DNA of 64,000 nt from Saprospiraceae bacterium (GTDB lineage Bacteria; Bacteroidota; Bacteroidia; Chitinophagales; Saprospiraceae): positions 1,116,001 through 1,180,000 of the forward strand of contig JADKBV010000011.1 in assembly GCA_016714895.1 (NCBI GenBank), read 5' to 3'. The stretch's first letter is position 1; every line of letters starts with the position of its first letter. Positions 1-7,696 of this stretch are shown in pieces. The notes under the pieces were generated by a model. That model made no database searches. It was not told the DNA's origin and saw only the letters and a program-made list of their open reading frames with translations. The translations under genes and the position numbers were made by a program.

Positions 1-359
1 AGAAGGTAGCTTATTTTTCTCTACCCAAGTTGTTGGGAAAATTAAAATCCGACAGGCTGGATGGTAGCTTCCGCAAGGAAATGGACAGGATCGAAAATAA
101 AAACCTGCTCATCCTGGACGATTGGGGATTAACCCCGTTGGATACAGCGGCACGACTTGCTTTGTTACAAATTATAGAGGACAGGCACAACCGCCACTCG
201 ACTATAATAACCTCACAACTCCCTGTGTCCGCTTGGCATCAATACATAAACGAAGATACCATAGCAGATGCAATACTGGACAGAATCATCCACCAGGCTC
301 ATAGAATTGAATTAACAGGGGAGTCCATGAGAAAATTACAAAAAAATAAAGTGGTTTAA
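1..359 (+). CDS. istB: IstB-like ATP-binding transposition helper (3' part)
   Basis: This is the C-terminal part of the AAA+ ATPase that assists the IstA transposase of IS21 elements. The reading frame is open from base 3, so the gene starts upstream of the window. A Walker B-like segment (LLILDDWGLTPLD) is followed by the sensor-type stretch RHSTIITSQLP and the family C-terminus with DAILDRIIHQAHRIEL. These are standard IstB signatures. The TTG at base 30 is internal, not the true start. The coding sequence is followed within 100 bases by the element's terminal repeats, as expected for the promoter-distal gene of the IS. Whether the full element is active is unknown. Confidence 0.9.
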   Translation, partial: KVAYFSLPKLLGKLKSDRLDGSFRKEMDRIENKNLLILDDWGLTPLDTAARLALLQIIEDRHNRHSTIITSQLPVSAWHQYINEDTIADAILDRIIHQAHRIELTGESMRKLQKNKVV

Positions 360-450
360 TAAAACTACTTGATTACTTTTGTATCTCAAAACCCTGATAA
401 AGGTCAGGTAGAAAAAATTTAAATTTTTAACCCGTCAGATCATCCTCAAA

Positions 451-520
451 GGTGGTTCACTTTGCTCCGGAATAGGTGGCTCAGTTTGGACCGGAATCGA
501 TGGTTCAGTTTGACCGGAAT
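451..520. repeat. Three terminal direct repeats of the IS21-type end
   Basis: Three imperfect copies start at 451, 475 and 499. Each follows the pattern GGTGGttCAsTTTGnnCCGGAAT, with a 24-base period. Such multiple short repeats are transposase-binding sites in IS21-family ends. They lie between the istB stop and the inferred CA terminus at 524-525. Confidence 0.75.
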
Positions 521-525
521 ATGCA

Positions 526-965
526 CCAAAATAATTGATTTAATCAGTTTAATAAGCAAAGGAGACATTTTGATTTATTCAGAATGTCTTTTTTGTTTTT
601 ATTAGAAACCATAAAATGATGTACGAATCAATTCACATTTTCAGTCGGTTTTTTTACTAAATTAAACTAATGTAAAGACACTATTTGGGAAACTTTGAAA
701 GCGTTTTGTAAACAAATTTTTTAGCTCAATTTTTTAAGTGACATCATGGTATAACATATAATTATGGATTTATATTGATCTGATAAAGATGTTTTGAAAC
801 TGAATATCCATGACCAGGTCTTCAAACCATCCTTTATGGAACAAACGCATGATTATTTACAACAATGTTGCAAATAAATGAGAATATTTTTTTAGTCTTT
901 TTATATTTTTGTTAAAAAAGCAAAGCCCAAACTCAATATTTCATAGTGATCAGGCACAGTATATA
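526..965. other. Intergenic DNA downstream of the IS
   Basis: AT-rich non-coding DNA. Apart from the terminator-like hairpin at 563-599 I see no supported gene on either strand. The hairpin may belong to a gene that lay upstream before the IS inserted. Confidence 0.5.
563..599 (+). terminator. Probable intrinsic terminator
   Basis: Inverted repeat AGACATT (563-569) and AATGTCT (583-589), followed by T5-G-T5. It sits about 40 bases outside the IS end. It may terminate IS transcripts or be the relic terminator of a displaced gene. Confidence 0.55.
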
Positions 966-995
966 TTGATATGCTATGTAATAATTGTAGTTTTG
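966..995 (+). promoter_or_regulatory. Bacteroidota-type promoter for the 1115 gene
   Basis: TTG at 966-968 and TAGTTTTG at 988-995, with a 19-base spacer, match the Bacteroidota housekeeping promoter pattern (TTTG / TAnnTTTG). It implies a leader of about 110 bases before the ATG at 1115. Confidence 0.5.
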
Positions 996-1114
996 TAAAC
1001 TGCCTGTCAACGATATTAAAGTATCAACCTTAGTTTTACCAATACCGGAAATATCTTTTTAAATCAGGAACAAAACCACATATTTGGTTGTATCATGTAA
1101 TGTAATAACGATAT

Positions 1115-1738
1115 ATGCTACAAAAAATATTTATTTTTTCTTTTGTAATGGTTTCCGTAATGTTTTGTCATATAGCATCAGGTAATACTTTAGGGTTTCA
1201 CTACAACCCAAATGTTTCCACCTGTCAAAGTCATTCTCCTTTTATTACTATATTGACAATACCTGAAATGGGGTTGTTGACCCATGTTGAGGATTCGGGA
1301 TATCCGTTTGCAACCCTGACTATAGAGTTTCCGGAGAGAAATTTTAGTGAATACTTTACCATTAATATGGAAGAAGTAAAAAACGGTTCCATAGAAGATT
1401 TGCAGACCTATATCGGACAATATATTACATTTGAATACACATCAGAGTTTCAGTATACATTATTAGATATTTATTACGAAAGTTATTCCATTTTTGGTTC
1501 GGAAGTTGCTCCGGAAGGGGAAGGAATCAGGTCAATAGAAGGTGTTCTTTACGGTGCTGAAAACATTACGGAAGGTGATCTCCCGGGAGAGGTCAGTGTT
1601 TTTGCAAATGATGGTGAAAATCATTACTTTCCGTATTTTGTTACACAGGAAATGGTAGCAGTAAATGAAAAGGTTGTTACCGTTTTTTATGAAATCAGAA
1701 GTCAACATGTAATTACAGCTATACAATTGGTTGAATAG
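1115..1738 (+). CDS. Secreted hypothetical protein
   Basis: A 207-aa protein I do not recognise. Residues 1 to about 23 form a Sec signal peptide: basic start, a hydrophobic core rich in F/V/M, then a small-residue cleavage region ASGNT. The rest is rich in beta-type residues and aromatic/acidic amino acids with no cysteine pair beyond one early Cys. No T9SS tail or lipobox is visible, so a soluble periplasmic or exported beta protein is the simplest reading. It is flanked by the IS remnant and a convergent thioredoxin-like gene, so context gives no clue to function. Translation starts at an ATG without a Shine-Dalgarno motif, normal for this phylum. Confidence 0.7.
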   Translation: MLQKIFIFSFVMVSVMFCHIASGNTLGFHYNPNVSTCQSHSPFITILTIPEMGLLTHVEDSGYPFATLTIEFPERNFSEYFTINMEEVKNGSIEDLQTYIGQYITFEYTSEFQYTLLDIYYESYSIFGSEVAPEGEGIRSIEGVLYGAENITEGDLPGEVSVFANDGENHYFPYFVTQEMVAVNEKVVTVFYEIRSQHVITAIQLVE

Positions 1739-1847
1739 TATATTTTTGAAATGGTTAGGAGGTTGCCCTTTTGGTTGTATTTTCTTAGAAATGGATCAAC
1801 ATAGGTTTTTTTTAATCTCAAAAACCAGGTTAATTTATTTTGCAGAT

Positions 1848-2306
1848 TTATTTTTTGAAAAAATCATTTATTTTAATTTTTTCCGCTACAACGAGTAATT
1901 CTTCTGGTGTAAAAAATCCAACGTGGGATTCATACACCAAACCGTTTGGATGCAGGAACAGCAGGGTAGGATAGGCTTCAATCATATATTTTTCGGAGAG
2001 ACCGATACCTTCACCTTTTTCGGCATCAATGGCAACATTGATAAAATTTTCATTAAAATATGCAGCTACATTTTTGTCAGTAAAGGTTTGTTTTTTTAAT
2101 TTTTTACAAGGTCCGCACCAGGTTGCATAAAAATCCACAAAAATCATTTTGTTTTCTTTTTGTGCTTTTGCTAAAACTTCTTTCCAACTGCCATGTTCAA
2201 AACGGATTCCTTTTGACAGGTTATAAGCTTGATTATGAACATGAATCTGTTGATTAAACATTAATAGATATAAGGGAAGGAAAAAGGTCAATAAAAACGG
2301 GGCCAT
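1848..2306 (-). CDS. Thioredoxin-fold (thioredoxin_7-like) exported protein
   Basis: A 152-aa protein with an N-terminal hydrophobic segment (residues 3-17) that can act as signal peptide or anchor, then a thioredoxin-like domain. The active site reads DFYATWCGPCKKLKK, with the redox pair CGPC near residues 63-66. The partner segment AYPTLLFLHPNG contains the cis-Pro of the fold. The length and the KWEE-like lead-in (HGSWKEVLAKAQKENKMIFVDF) match the thioredoxin_7/DUF255-type periplasmic disulfide reductases common in Bacteroidota. It probably maintains or reduces disulfides in envelope proteins. It lies downstream of the sigma/anti-sigma pair on the same strand, separated by about 120 bases with a small hairpin, so co-transcription is possible but not shown. 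Confidence 0.85.
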   Translation of the reverse strand: MAPFLLTFFLPLYLLMFNQQIHVHNQAYNLSKGIRFEHGSWKEVLAKAQKENKMIFVDFYATWCGPCKKLKKQTFTDKNVAAYFNENFINVAIDAEKGEGIGLSEKYMIEAYPTLLFLHPNGLVYESHVGFFTPEELLVVAEKIKINDFFKK

Positions 2307-2429
2307 CAGTAAAAATTAATTAAAATGTATAAAAAAAGCAGGGATCAACCGATCATGATGCGAATGGTACGGCTTGATACGTTTGTTGTAACATTTCCGA
2401 TATACGATGGAAATACATGAATAACCAAA

Positions 2430-2694
2430 CTAATTTTTTTCCGGAGAGGATGTTTGGTAAACCTGAACGTTATCGTGAATTTTTTTTATCAATTCATCTG
2501 AAACAGAAGGTCTTAAAATGCCATTGACCAACAAGGTTTTAAATTTTTTTTTCGGTTTCGACCCACTTTTTGATTTCCGGATTTTCCGAAACATTTTTTG
2601 CAAATTCACTTTCTTCGTCACTTGTCATCTGGTGGTCCAGATATAAAGAGATACGATCCTGAAGTTCCACTTTTTTTTGTCGGTCAATATACAT
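2430..2694 (-). pseudogene. Frameshifted anti-sigma-factor-like gene, zinc ligands missing
   Basis: Directly downstream of the ECF sigma gene (15-base gap), an ATG at 2694 opens a frame reading MYIDRQKKVELQD... for 51 codons. It ends at a stop (2539-2541) just after a run of nine A's (plus-strand T9 at 2544-2552). With eight A's the frame would continue into the open frame that ends at 2430, giving 87 aa. The joined product resembles the N-terminal anti-sigma domain of Bacteroidota ECF operons: SLYLDHQM..DEESEF, then KKFKTLL. Where zinc anti-sigmas carry H-x3-C-x2-C, this one has N-V-S-E-N-P-E-I, so all ligands are absent. No membrane segment follows. The break may be a homopolymer sequencing error, slippage-controlled expression, or decay. 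Confidence 0.65.
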
Positions 2695-2709
2695 TTGTCA
2701 ACGTATTAA

Positions 2710-3285
2710 TTACTCATTTTTTTTAAAACCTCTTTTATCCTGATAACCAAGATAAAGAGCATATTTTGTCAATTTTTCTTTCAATTCATTTCTCGCTCTG
2801 AATAATCTCGAACGAACTGTGCCTATCGGTACATCGAGAATATCAGCGATTTCTTCGTAAGAAAAACCTTCAATATCACATAAAAGAATGATTTCTTTAA
2901 ACTCGTAGCTCAAAGAATTCAGCGCCAAGGTAACTTCGTCTCCGAGGCTCATGGCCAAATCATCCCAATTTATTTCTACTGTCCCTCCGATCATGTCCGT
3001 CTCCTGAACGGCTAACGGATCATTAAAATCGAGAATGGTGGGTGTTTTGATTTTTTTCCTATATTCATTAATATAGGCGTTTTTCAAAATTTTAAACAAC
3101 CATGCTTTGCTATTAGTTCCCTCAACATAACTATTTATAAATTTTAATGCTTTCAGATAGGTTTCCTGCACCAAATCTTCCGCATCATTTTCATTATAAG
3201 TAAGGTGATAGGCAAACGTTTTTAAGGCTTCCATGTGTGGAAAAAACTCTTCCTGAAAAACTTTGATAATATGTTGTTTAGCCAT
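2710..3285 (-). CDS. ECF-family RNA polymerase sigma factor
   Basis: A 191-aa sigma-70 family factor with only regions 2 and 4. Region 2 carries the core-binding stretch with NDAEDLVQETYLKALKF (about residues 31-48) and the region 2.3/2.4 segment SKAWLFKILKNAYINEYRK. Region 4.2 near the C-terminus has the recognition helix FSYEEIADILDVPIGTVRSR followed by LFRARNELKEKL. The size and motifs fit the RpoE-like housekeeping ECF of Bacteroidetes. The next gene on the strand is a 15-base-spaced anti-sigma-like frame, the usual arrangement. Its own upstream region contains a consensus-type promoter. The target regulon is not visible here, although the DUF1800/DUF1501 pair is divergently transcribed from the same intergenic region. 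Confidence 0.93.
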   Translation of the reverse strand: MAKQHIIKVFQEEFFPHMEALKTFAYHLTYNENDAEDLVQETYLKALKFINSYVEGTNSKAWLFKILKNAYINEYRKKIKTPTILDFNDPLAVQETDMIGGTVEINWDDLAMSLGDEVTLALNSLSYEFKEIILLCDIEGFSYEEIADILDVPIGTVRSRLFRARNELKEKLTKYALYLGYQDKRGFKKNE

Positions 3286-3301
3286 GATCTATAAACAAAG
3301 G

Positions 3302-3334
3302 CAAAATTACACATTTTATTGTACAATCTTTCAA
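3302..3334 (-). promoter_or_regulatory. Promoter for the ECF sigma gene
   Basis: On the minus strand, TAATTTTG (3302-3309) matches the TAnnTTTG -7 element, with TTG at 3332-3334 and a 22-base spacer. The sigma ATG follows after 16 bases, giving a very short leader. Confidence 0.45.
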
Positions 3335-3578
3335 TCAGATTCTCCAAAGAAAAAAATAATTTGATTTTATAAATCGCCTGCATTTTGCAGACAGGGTTGT
3401 GGAATGTAAAATATTTAACCAAATATTAGTTTTATTATTTTTGTTTATACAGACTTTAAACCTGATCTGATTCGTTAATGCAAATAATAACATGATGTTT
3501 ACTTGTGTTTTTAAATTTGTTTTAAAAAACATCATGTGTATTTGGTAAAATGTTTTAAATTTGATAAAAATAATTCAC

Positions 3579-5051
3579 ATGGCGGTATTTTGTGCAGAAA
3601 CCAATATGAATCTCTATGTTCCAAGAGCGGACAAAAGCTGGGACCGACGCAGGGCTTTACATCTTTTCAGAAGGACTTTTTTAAGCGCAGATGTAGATAC
3701 TGTATCAGAAGCATTGACCAAAAATCCGGTCGGAATCGTGCAAAAAATGGTAGATGATGCGGCAGCACTTCCGTTGACAGCACCTCCGGTTTGGGCAAAC
3801 TGGACAATCAACCAATACAGTCCGATTCCCGATGTGCGGAATACGCAGATAGGGAATCAGATTTTGGAGTGGGGGACCCAATGGGTAAAAGATATCAAAA
3901 AAAATGGTTTGCGCGACAGGATGTCATGGTTTTGGTCCAACCATTTTGTTACCAAAATTGATACCTATTATTGCCCTTCCTGGATGTTTCGGTATCATCA
4001 ATTGTTGCAAAAACATGCGGTAGGAAATTTTAAAACCTTTGTCAGAGAAATCGGCATTACACCGGCCATGCTCGTATTTTTGAATAATGTTCAAAATACC
4101 AGATTGCAGGTTAATGAAAATTATGCAAGGGAATTGCTTGAACTTTTTACGCTGGGTGTGGACAATGGGTATACCCAACAGGATATCAGGGAAATCGCCC
4201 GGGCCATCACAGGTTGGAATGGGGTGGATCAGGCCAATCTCTGTGGTGAAATCAACTTTGTCAGTCTTTTTTGGGATCCCGGCAATAAAACGATCTTCGG
4301 AAGGACAGGACCCTGGAATTACAACCAGGTAATCGACATACTTTTTGAAGAAAGACCCGTTCAAATCAGCGAATTTGTCTGTCGGAAATTATATGCTCAC
4401 TTTGTCAATCCTCAAATTGATGAAGGTACAGTTCAGGCTTTAGCTGCCATCTTCAGGAACAATAATTTTGAATTAGCTCCGGTCCTGAAAGCGATGTTTT
4501 CAAGTGAACATTTTTTTGATGACGCAACAATCGGTACCATTATACCCGGGCATTTGGAATATTTTCTCATGTTTTTGAATGAAACAGGTTATGTTGACCA
4601 GGACGAATTATTATACCTGATCGGATTAAGTACGGGAGAATATAACCAACAAATTTTTAATCCTACAGATGTATCCGGATGGCCGGGTAACAGAAATTGG
4701 ATCAATACAGGCTCCTTCAACTATCGGTCAGAAAGTCTGTTAAATATCATGGGTTATTATTATACACTAAACGGAAATAAGGTGGAAGAATTCCGCTACA
4801 TCGCTAAAAAACTGAATGCGGAAAATGAAACAGATCCTAATGTTGTCTGCCGCTCCATTATTGATTATATACTTCCCAACGGACTTCAGTTTCCGGCGGA
4901 TTATGCGGATGCTCTGGCAGTATTTAAGGCTGAAGTTCCCGAAAATTATTTTACTGACGGCTTGTGGAATCTCGATTGGGAATACGCACCGGCTCAGGTT
5001 TTATTACTTATCAATCACCTGGCAAAATTGCCTGAATATCAATTAAAATAA
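3579..5051 (+). CDS. DUF1800 domain-containing protein
   Basis: A 490-aa protein of the DUF1800 family, whose biochemical role is not established. The family opening is visible as DRRRALHLFRRTFLSAD, corresponding to the usual A-x-H-L-L-R-R-A-T-F block, and the central MSWFWSNHF / LLELFTLG..NGYTQQDIREIARAITGW block is strongly conserved in the family. The start was set at the ATG at 3579; a frame-compatible TTG lies 18 bases upstream but would add residues not expected in the family. No signal peptide is apparent. It is followed after 6 bases by a DUF1501 gene. This pairing recurs across Bacteroidota, Planctomycetes and Proteobacteria and suggests a joint function, probably at the envelope. 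Confidence 0.9.
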   Translation: MAVFCAETNMNLYVPRADKSWDRRRALHLFRRTFLSADVDTVSEALTKNPVGIVQKMVDDAAALPLTAPPVWANWTINQYSPIPDVRNTQIGNQILEWGTQWVKDIKKNGLRDRMSWFWSNHFVTKIDTYYCPSWMFRYHQLLQKHAVGNFKTFVREIGITPAMLVFLNNVQNTRLQVNENYARELLELFTLGVDNGYTQQDIREIARAITGWNGVDQANLCGEINFVSLFWDPGNKTIFGRTGPWNYNQVIDILFEERPVQISEFVCRKLYAHFVNPQIDEGTVQALAAIFRNNNFELAPVLKAMFSSEHFFDDATIGTIIPGHLEYFLMFLNETGYVDQDELLYLIGLSTGEYNQQIFNPTDVSGWPGNRNWINTGSFNYRSESLLNIMGYYYTLNGNKVEEFRYIAKKLNAENETDPNVVCRSIIDYILPNGLQFPADYADALAVFKAEVPENYFTDGLWNLDWEYAPAQVLLLINHLAKLPEYQLK

Positions 5052-5057
5052 TCTGCC

Positions 5058-6689
5058 ATGGCCATTTTTCATCATAAAGACATCAATAACCTTCTGAAAG
5101 GAGAACACCATGACCTGGAACACCGAACATGGAGCCGCAGAAGTTTCCTTCAAACGTTGGGTATTGCCGGTGGTGCCGGTATTACTATGGGAGGTTTCGG
5201 ACTATCAGCTTTGTCGGCTGCTCCTTTGCACATGGCACTGGCTTCATCTGATAACAACAGGATTCTGGTGCTGATCCGTCTCAAAGGTGGCAACGACGGT
5301 TTGAATATGATTGTTCCTGTGTACGACTACAGCAGATACAAAACCAACAGACCCAATATCGCCATTCCACAAAATCAGTTGATTGCGCTTGGTAATGATC
5401 AGAAATATGCTATGCCCCAGACTATGAACAGGCTCAAACCTCTTTGGGACAACGGGTTTATGAAAGTCATCAATTCGGTAGGTTATCCCGAACATAATTT
5501 ATCCCATTTTACTTCCTCGGATATATGGAATTCTGCCAATGAAAATATCGAAAGTGACAGCAATAAATCAGGTTGGTTGGCCAGATATCTGCTCGATAAA
5601 ACGCCGGACTACCTGGAAAATCTGCCTGAAATTCCCGGAGCGATAAAAATCAGCAGCGGTAGCAGTATAACCTATCAGACAGCAGACCGAATTGATCTCG
5701 CTGTCAACTTTAACACACCGGATAAACTCATTGAAATAGCTGAAAAAGGATTTGTTTATGACACGGTTAATCTTCCGGATGAGTGTTACTATGGTGAACA
5801 GGTCGGATTTTTAAGATCGATTCTGAATATTACTTATAAATATGCGCCTAAAATCAGTGAAGCTTACAGTGCCGGGACCAATGAAGTGAATTACAGCAAC
5901 AACGAACTAAGCCGACAGCTCGCGATTGTAGCAAAGTTGGTAAAAGGCAATCTGGGAACAAGACTGTATATGGTCACTTTAGATGGTTTTGACACCCATG
6001 AAAATCAAAACATCAGCCATCCGAGACTGATGGCTGACATTTCTGCTGCCATCAGCGAATTTTATGCTGACCTCGAAGCCGGTGAAAAAGCCAATGATGT
6101 ATTGAGTATGACTTTTTCGGAATTCGGAAGGAGGGTTCGTGAGAATGATGGTGGAACCGACCATGGTACCGCTGCTCCCGTGATGTTTTTCGGTCCTACG
6201 TTGGAAGGCAACGGTATCTTTGGGAAAGATCCGGATTTGGTGGACCTTGATTCTGTCGGTAACTTAAAACATGATATGGATTTCCGGTCGATTTATGCAA
6301 CGATTCTCGAATCCTGGTTGTGTATCGATGCAAGCCATGTTGACAATATATTGGGTGATGTTTATGAAAGAATACCGGGTTTGGGTCTCAATTGTTTGCC
6401 GGTTTATACTTCAGAACCTGTTTTTACGCAACAAATACAACACAAACTGCGCAGTCATGCGGATGGTTCCTATACCATAGAATATGAAATCAGCAGACCC
6501 GGTCAGATAGATGTGGAGGTATACACCATTATGGGACAAAAAATATCGACACTTGTCCATGAATATCAGGACAGGGGAAAACATCAGGCCGTATTCATCA
6601 ACCAACATGTGGGTCTTAGTTCGTCGATGTATATTTATGTCATTCGCAGTGGATCCGCATCTGTGAGCGGAAAGTTTTTGCTCAGGTAG
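5058..6689 (+). CDS. DUF1501 protein with twin-arginine signal and T9SS-like tail
   Basis: A 543-aa protein. Residues 24-56 hold a twin-arginine motif (SRRSFLQ) and a Gly/Ala-rich hydrophobic core ending near AAP, indicating Tat export. Residues about 65-440 are the DUF1501 domain, distantly related to the alkaline phosphatase/sulfatase fold: ILVLIRLKGGNDGLNMIVPVYD opens it, and LDGFDTHENQ and FSEFGRRVREN..GTDHGTAAP carry conserved D/H/E/G residues. Residues about 465-543 resemble a T9SS/Por_Secre sorting tail, with a predicted beta sandwich and a ...KFLLR ending. The DUF1800 partner lies 6 bases upstream. No enzyme activity is assigned to the family. A Tat motif together with a T9SS-like tail is unusual, because T9SS cargo normally crosses the inner membrane by Sec. 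Confidence 0.9.
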   Translation: MAIFHHKDINNLLKGEHHDLEHRTWSRRSFLQTLGIAGGAGITMGGFGLSALSAAPLHMALASSDNNRILVLIRLKGGNDGLNMIVPVYDYSRYKTNRPNIAIPQNQLIALGNDQKYAMPQTMNRLKPLWDNGFMKVINSVGYPEHNLSHFTSSDIWNSANENIESDSNKSGWLARYLLDKTPDYLENLPEIPGAIKISSGSSITYQTADRIDLAVNFNTPDKLIEIAEKGFVYDTVNLPDECYYGEQVGFLRSILNITYKYAPKISEAYSAGTNEVNYSNNELSRQLAIVAKLVKGNLGTRLYMVTLDGFDTHENQNISHPRLMADISAAISEFYADLEAGEKANDVLSMTFSEFGRRVRENDGGTDHGTAAPVMFFGPTLEGNGIFGKDPDLVDLDSVGNLKHDMDFRSIYATILESWLCIDASHVDNILGDVYERIPGLGLNCLPVYTSEPVFTQQIQHKLRSHADGSYTIEYEISRPGQIDVEVYTIMGQKISTLVHEYQDRGKHQAVFINQHVGLSSSMYIYVIRSGSASVSGKFLLR

Positions 6690-6910
6690 CAGGTCATAGG
6701 ATGTTACATCACTTGTACTGATGCCAAAAAATTAATAAAAAAACATATTTTACAGCCGGTTTTAATAGATTAAGCTACCTGAAACGGGGTGTCCTTCATT
6801 GGCATTTGCCTACTTCTCGTCGTATTTTTGCTACGATTCGTCAGATTTCATTTGTTTTCTTACAACGGTCGACCTTACATTTGTGTCATAAAGATGTAAA
6901 TATTCTGATA
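6690..6910. other. Intergenic DNA before inverted-repeat element 1
   Basis: No coding frame is supported. There is a small inverted repeat CGTA-n-TACG around 6818-6835 and no clear terminator directly after the DUF1501 stop. The stretch ends at the TTAA that opens the inverted-repeat element. Confidence 0.4.
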
Positions 6911-7092
6911 TTAACCCAGAATCCGCATTAGAAATTTATTGCGAAAAAATCTGACTTCATATTTACTTCGGTTCTCATTTTTTCTTCCTCAATGCAGCGA
7001 AGGCTGCACCTGCGTATAAAAAATTCCGAGCCTTGTAACTATTTTGTCATATTTCCTCTCATGACAAAGTCCAATGCGGAATCTGGGTTTAA
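6911..7092. repeat. MITE-like element, copy 1 (inverted relative to copy 2)
   Basis: This ~182-bp non-coding segment matches the reverse complement of 11502-11682 almost end to end. Its ends are inverted repeats of each other: TTAACCCAGAATCCGCATT at the left, and the reverse complement of the right end reads TTAAACCCAGATTCCGCATT. Each end therefore abuts TTAA (6911-6914 and 7089-7092), which may be a target duplication. No transposase is encoded, so it would be a non-autonomous element. The middle differs between copies mainly around 6992-7022. Confidence 0.85.
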
Positions 7093-7171
7093 GATGATTT
7101 CCAAATTTAATTTCATAATAGATACGATTTTTATAAACAAACCAAATTTAATAAAATTTAAATAAAAACAA

Positions 7172-7336
7172 ATGAGCAGCAGAATTATGTTATCAGGACC
7201 TATGGGAAATGGAATCAGACCTAAAAAGTACTTTGAAACCACTAAGGAGTTGATGCGAAAAACAAAAATCAAAAGTGTTACAGTCAGCACCGCAGAGGTC
7301 AAAAAAATGAGTAGTGAAATGCTTAAAACAGCATAA
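7172..7336 (+). CDS. 54-aa unrecognised protein gene with its own terminator
   Basis: A short frame starts at an ATG preceded by the AT-rich, Shine-Dalgarno-free leader typical of this genome (ATTTAAATAAAAACAA). It encodes 54 residues beginning MSSRIMLSGPMGNGIRPKK and ending MSSEMLKTA. The composition looks like a real cytoplasmic basic peptide: Lys-rich, one Tyr-Phe pair, Thr/Ser-rich middle, no Cys, no membrane helix. A perfect 10-bp-stem terminator follows 37 bases after the stop, which strongly supports a plus-strand transcript here. The competing longer frame on the opposite strand ends inside the inverted-repeat element. I do not recognise the family. It could be a regulatory small protein or a modified-peptide precursor, but no maturation gene is adjacent. 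Confidence 0.55.
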   Translation: MSSRIMLSGPMGNGIRPKKYFETTKELMRKTKIKSVTVSTAEVKKMSSEMLKTA

Positions 7337-7373
7337 ACTGCCCTGTACACCCTGAACATATTATTCCCCGGAT

Positions 7374-7415
7374 CGGGAAGTCGTACCATGGAGGCGCGAC
7401 TTCCCGGTTTTTTTT
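7374..7415 (+). terminator. Strong intrinsic terminator
   Basis: A perfect 10-bp stem, CGGGAAGTCG (7374-7383) with CGACTTCCCG (7397-7406), a 13-base loop, then G and eight T's (7408-7415). It ends a plus-strand transcript, most plausibly that of the 54-aa gene at 7172-7336. Confidence 0.85.
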
Positions 7416-7696
7416 CTAACGAATTATATTTAGGTTTAAAGTTGTAAAAAACAGGTATAGGTTTTTCCTGTTTTTCAAAAGTCACATTTTTTCCTTTACA
7501 TCACAAAATTTCATTATTCCCAAATCAGAAAAGTCACTCTTAATGAGAAAATCTATTTTTCACAACTTTGCCAATTTTTTATTCCAAACAAAAGTTCGTT
7601 GGCAAAAGTACATCTTTAGGGACTTTACAGGAACGTTATCATTTTGAAATAGAATACGTTAAGAGGTAATCATTATACATTAACACCTTCTCAGGG
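7416..7696. other. Intergenic DNA between the small gene and lacI-type gene
   Basis: AT-rich, no supported gene on either strand. It holds the 3' flank of the minus-strand regulator gene; no clear terminator for that gene is seen. Confidence 0.4.

Larger units (their letters stand above)
1..525 (+). mobile_element. Right end of an IS21-family insertion sequence
   Basis: The window opens inside an istB-type helper gene. After its stop at 359 there is a short AT-rich stretch and then three 24-bp-spaced repeats typical of IS21-family ends. The likely outer boundary is the CA at 524-525, because IS21-type ends close in TG...CA. The istA transposase gene and left end lie outside the window, so it cannot be judged whether the element is intact. 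Confidence 0.8.

Noticed and set aside
7039..7485. 148-codon minus-strand frame with hydrophobic stretches
   Set aside because: It starts at a GTG, overlaps the plus-strand small gene and its strong terminator, and its last codons come from the inverted-repeat element. The hydrophobic look is what the antisense of a Lys/Thr-rich frame gives.
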